NCBI GenBank assembly: GCA_003486645.1
Contig: DNGI01000306.1
Coordinates: 4,416 to 13,924 of the forward strand
Source of the DNA: Cyanobacteria bacterium UBA11370
GTDB taxonomy: Bacteria; Cyanobacteriota; Cyanobacteriia; Cyanobacteriales; Coleofasciculaceae
Direction of reading: 5' to 3'
DNA length: 9,509 bases
Of the stretch, positions 8,506 to 9,509 are shown piece after piece (within the stretch, counting starts at the first letter, position 1; every line of letters starts with the position of its first letter). The translations under genes and the position numbers were made by a program. The notes beneath the pieces were generated by a model. That model had not been told where the DNA came from. It saw only the letters and a list, made by a program, of their open reading frames with translations, and made no database searches.

Positions 8506-8591
8506 ATGGGTTGATTAGTATGTTTTTTAAATTCCTAGATTACTAAGAATTTTTTAATTACACACCATTGTCGTTATTTTAATCAACCCAT
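8506..8591. repeat. 12-bp perfect inverted repeat flanking the 5' leader
   Basis: ATGGGTTGATTA at 8506-8517 is matched by its exact reverse complement TAATCAACCCAT at 8580-8591, with 62 bases between. The left arm lies directly before the Shine-Dalgarno sequence of the 339-residue gene. The right arm overlaps the -10 hexamer and spacer of the candidate promoter. A transcript from that promoter would contain only one arm, so pairing in DNA (two operator half-sites or two binding sites) fits better than an RNA stem. If transcription comes from upstream, both arms would be in the RNA and could fold beside the ribosome binding site. Confidence 0.6.
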
Positions 8592-8606
8592 AGTTATCTT
8601 TGTCAA
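8576..8606 (-). promoter_or_regulatory. candidate sigma-70-type promoter for the 339-aa gene
   Basis: On the minus strand a perfect -35 hexamer TTGACA (8601-8606) is followed after 19 bases by TAAAAT (8576-8581), one mismatch from TATAAT. The spacer is two bases longer than optimal. The predicted transcript start near 8569 gives a leader of about 75 bases. An arm of the inverted repeat overlaps the -10 and spacer, suggesting control by a bound protein. Confidence 0.45.
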
Positions 8607-8617
8607 GCCTTGATTTA

Positions 8618-8674
8618 TTAAGAAATATTGGGGCTTGCTGAAACCCACATTCCGCACTAAATTTTCTAAATTTT
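8618..8674 (-). terminator. weak hairpin and short tandem repeat after the YcaO gene
   Basis: Just after the YcaO stop the minus strand has a 9-bp exact tandem duplication (AAAATTTAG twice, 8657-8674). It then has GGGTTT-CAGC-AAGCCC (8631-8646), a 6-bp stem with one G-U pair and a 4-base loop, followed by an A/U-rich stretch (CAAUAUUUCUU). The stem pairs better in minus-strand RNA than in plus-strand RNA, which fits a weak or partial terminator for the YcaO transcript. The U-run is interrupted, so readthrough is likely. Confidence 0.35.
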
Positions 8675-8676
8675 CC

Positions 8677-9509
8677 TTACATCCACATCGCAAAAGGATT
8701 CAGTTGATTTTCACTGAGAGGCTCTTTCAACCAACCCATTTTGTGAGGAACCTCATAAAGCCTTCCCTGACCCAAACGTTTCCAAAAGTGCCGCATTCCT
8801 GGAACAATCACCTTAACAACTTTCAGTCCAATATCCGGACGGGTTTGGTCTAGAACCAACATTTCCATACCCTGTTTCTCAACAATTTGCTTGCAGTTAA
8901 TGACATCTTCTCGCAAATCGTCACTCCAAAGTTGAGGATAATCAGCAGGCACTTTTGGGGCAATATTTTCATCGGAAAGCAAATAAGAATGCTGCTCCAC
9001 TGTTGCGGTTTTCCACCACTCTACCGCTAAGGGATCGGCAGAAGGAGCGTATTGCGTACTCCCATCAGCATTCGCTAATAACACCGAAGGAAGTACCTGA
9101 TTCAGCTCAGTTAGCGCTCTTTGGATAGCAATCGCTGGGTCAAAATGAGTACCATAGCCCAGCACGATGTCTTCTACCTCGCGTTCTTTTCTTCTACTAA
9201 TCGCCGCAAAAGTAGGTATTTTCAAATCGCTGGTAATATCTAAAACCCAAAGTTCACGATTGAGAGTCTGGTAATATCTTTTCAGATCTTGGAAATAAGG
9301 ATCGTCAAAACTATCTAAATCAATCCCAGGTTTTCGGAGGAGGTTATACCACCACAAGGCAACGCTATCTCGCTCCACTAATTCCAAAAATCCCTGTAAA
9401 ATTGCCTCTTCCAAAGTATTACCCGCAGCACACCCGTTGGAGTCCGCCCAACAATCTGGTTTTTCGGATTTGGGATAGCCATAATAACAGTAAGCAGTGG
9501 GCAAATACT
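8677..9509 (-). CDS. YcaO-domain TOMM cyclodehydratase, C-terminal part (5' end outside window)
   Basis: This is the C-terminal part of a YcaO ATP-dependent cyclodehydratase (SagD/TruD/PatD group). Such enzymes activate backbone amides of a precursor peptide, usually turning Cys, Ser or Thr into azolines. The reading frame runs off the right edge. The first possible start, TTG at 9502-9504, is almost certainly an internal leucine, because the upstream codon is Tyr and YLPTAYCYYGYP matches the interior of the family. From that Leu as residue 1, the ATP-binding core is visible: SNGCAAGNTLEEA (22-34) and FLELVERD (39-46, with E41 and E44). Later come ALTELNQ and the conserved GMRHFWKRLGQGRLYEVP. 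Relatives are much longer and often carry an N-terminal leader-binding (E1-like/RRE) half, which would be missing here. The C-terminus is LNPFAMWM, without the PxPxP tail of many azoline-forming members. Its neighbours suggest a RiPP locus, but no precursor peptide is in view. Confidence 0.92.
   Translation of the reverse strand, partial: YLPTAYCYYGYPKSEKPDCWADSNGCAAGNTLEEAILQGFLELVERDSVALWWYNLLRKPGIDLDSFDDPYFQDLKRYYQTLNRELWVLDITSDLKIPTFAAISRRKEREVEDIVLGYGTHFDPAIAIQRALTELNQVLPSVLLANADGSTQYAPSADPLAVEWWKTATVEQHSYLLSDENIAPKVPADYPQLWSDDLREDVINCKQIVEKQGMEMLVLDQTRPDIGLKVVKVIVPGMRHFWKRLGQGRLYEVPHKMGWLKEPLSENQLNPFAMWM

Noticed and set aside
8618..8650. A 10-residue minus-strand ORF (MWVSASPNIS) between the YcaO and 339-aa genes, considered as a tiny precursor peptide.
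   Set aside because: It has no Shine-Dalgarno sequence and no leader region, is far shorter than known RiPP precursors, and overlaps the candidate hairpin. ORFs this short are expected by chance.
9502..9504. TTG as a possible start codon of the YcaO gene.
   Set aside because: The frame stays open to the window edge, and the preceding Tyr codon restores the internal family sequence YLPTAYCYYGYP. The enzyme core would be truncated if translation started here.

Overview
The window looks like cyanobacterial chromosome. Three things suggest this: four copies of the HIP1 octamer GCGATCGC (229-236, 1746-1753, 1942-1949, 5331-5338), a very large Ser/Thr-kinase/ATPase/histidine-kinase hybrid of a type characteristic of filamentous cyanobacteria, and a cyanobactin-type YcaO protein. 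Genus cannot be fixed from the sequence. All five genes lie on the minus strand and are transcribed from the right edge to the left.

Right part (9509 to about 6276) is a candidate peptide-modification (RiPP) locus. It starts with the C-terminal 277 or so codons of a YcaO/TOMM cyclodehydratase whose 5' part lies outside the window. After a 183-bp spacer comes a 339-residue protein I do not recognise, with the only clear Shine-Dalgarno sequence in the window and a Pro/Tyr-rich tail ending in Ser-Cys-Thr. After 106 bp holding a strong stem-loop comes a 363-residue metal-dependent amidohydrolase (Amidohydrolase_2 family). The 183-bp spacer has a perfect -35 hexamer, a plausible -10, and two arms of a perfect 12-bp inverted repeat, one overlapping the promoter and one just before the ribosome binding site. 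The 339-residue gene may therefore have its own controlled promoter.

Left part (6206 to 135) is a signalling pair. One is an 1866-residue HstK-like protein: Ser/Thr kinase, AAA-type ATPase, helical repeat region, GAF, histidine kinase. It is followed by a 129-residue receiver-only response regulator, which is its most likely phosphotransfer partner. Co-orientation and short gaps (69 and 81 bp) would allow co-transcription with the amidohydrolase, but these kinases are numerous in cyanobacterial genomes, so a functional link to the YcaO locus is only a guess.

The far left 134 bases hold no gene, only a degenerate copy of what looks like a dispersed cyanobacterial palindromic repeat. No convincing short precursor peptide gene is present. 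If the YcaO enzyme acts on a classical small peptide, that gene lies beyond the right edge or elsewhere. The most interesting part is the YcaO / unknown 339-aa / amidohydrolase trio.
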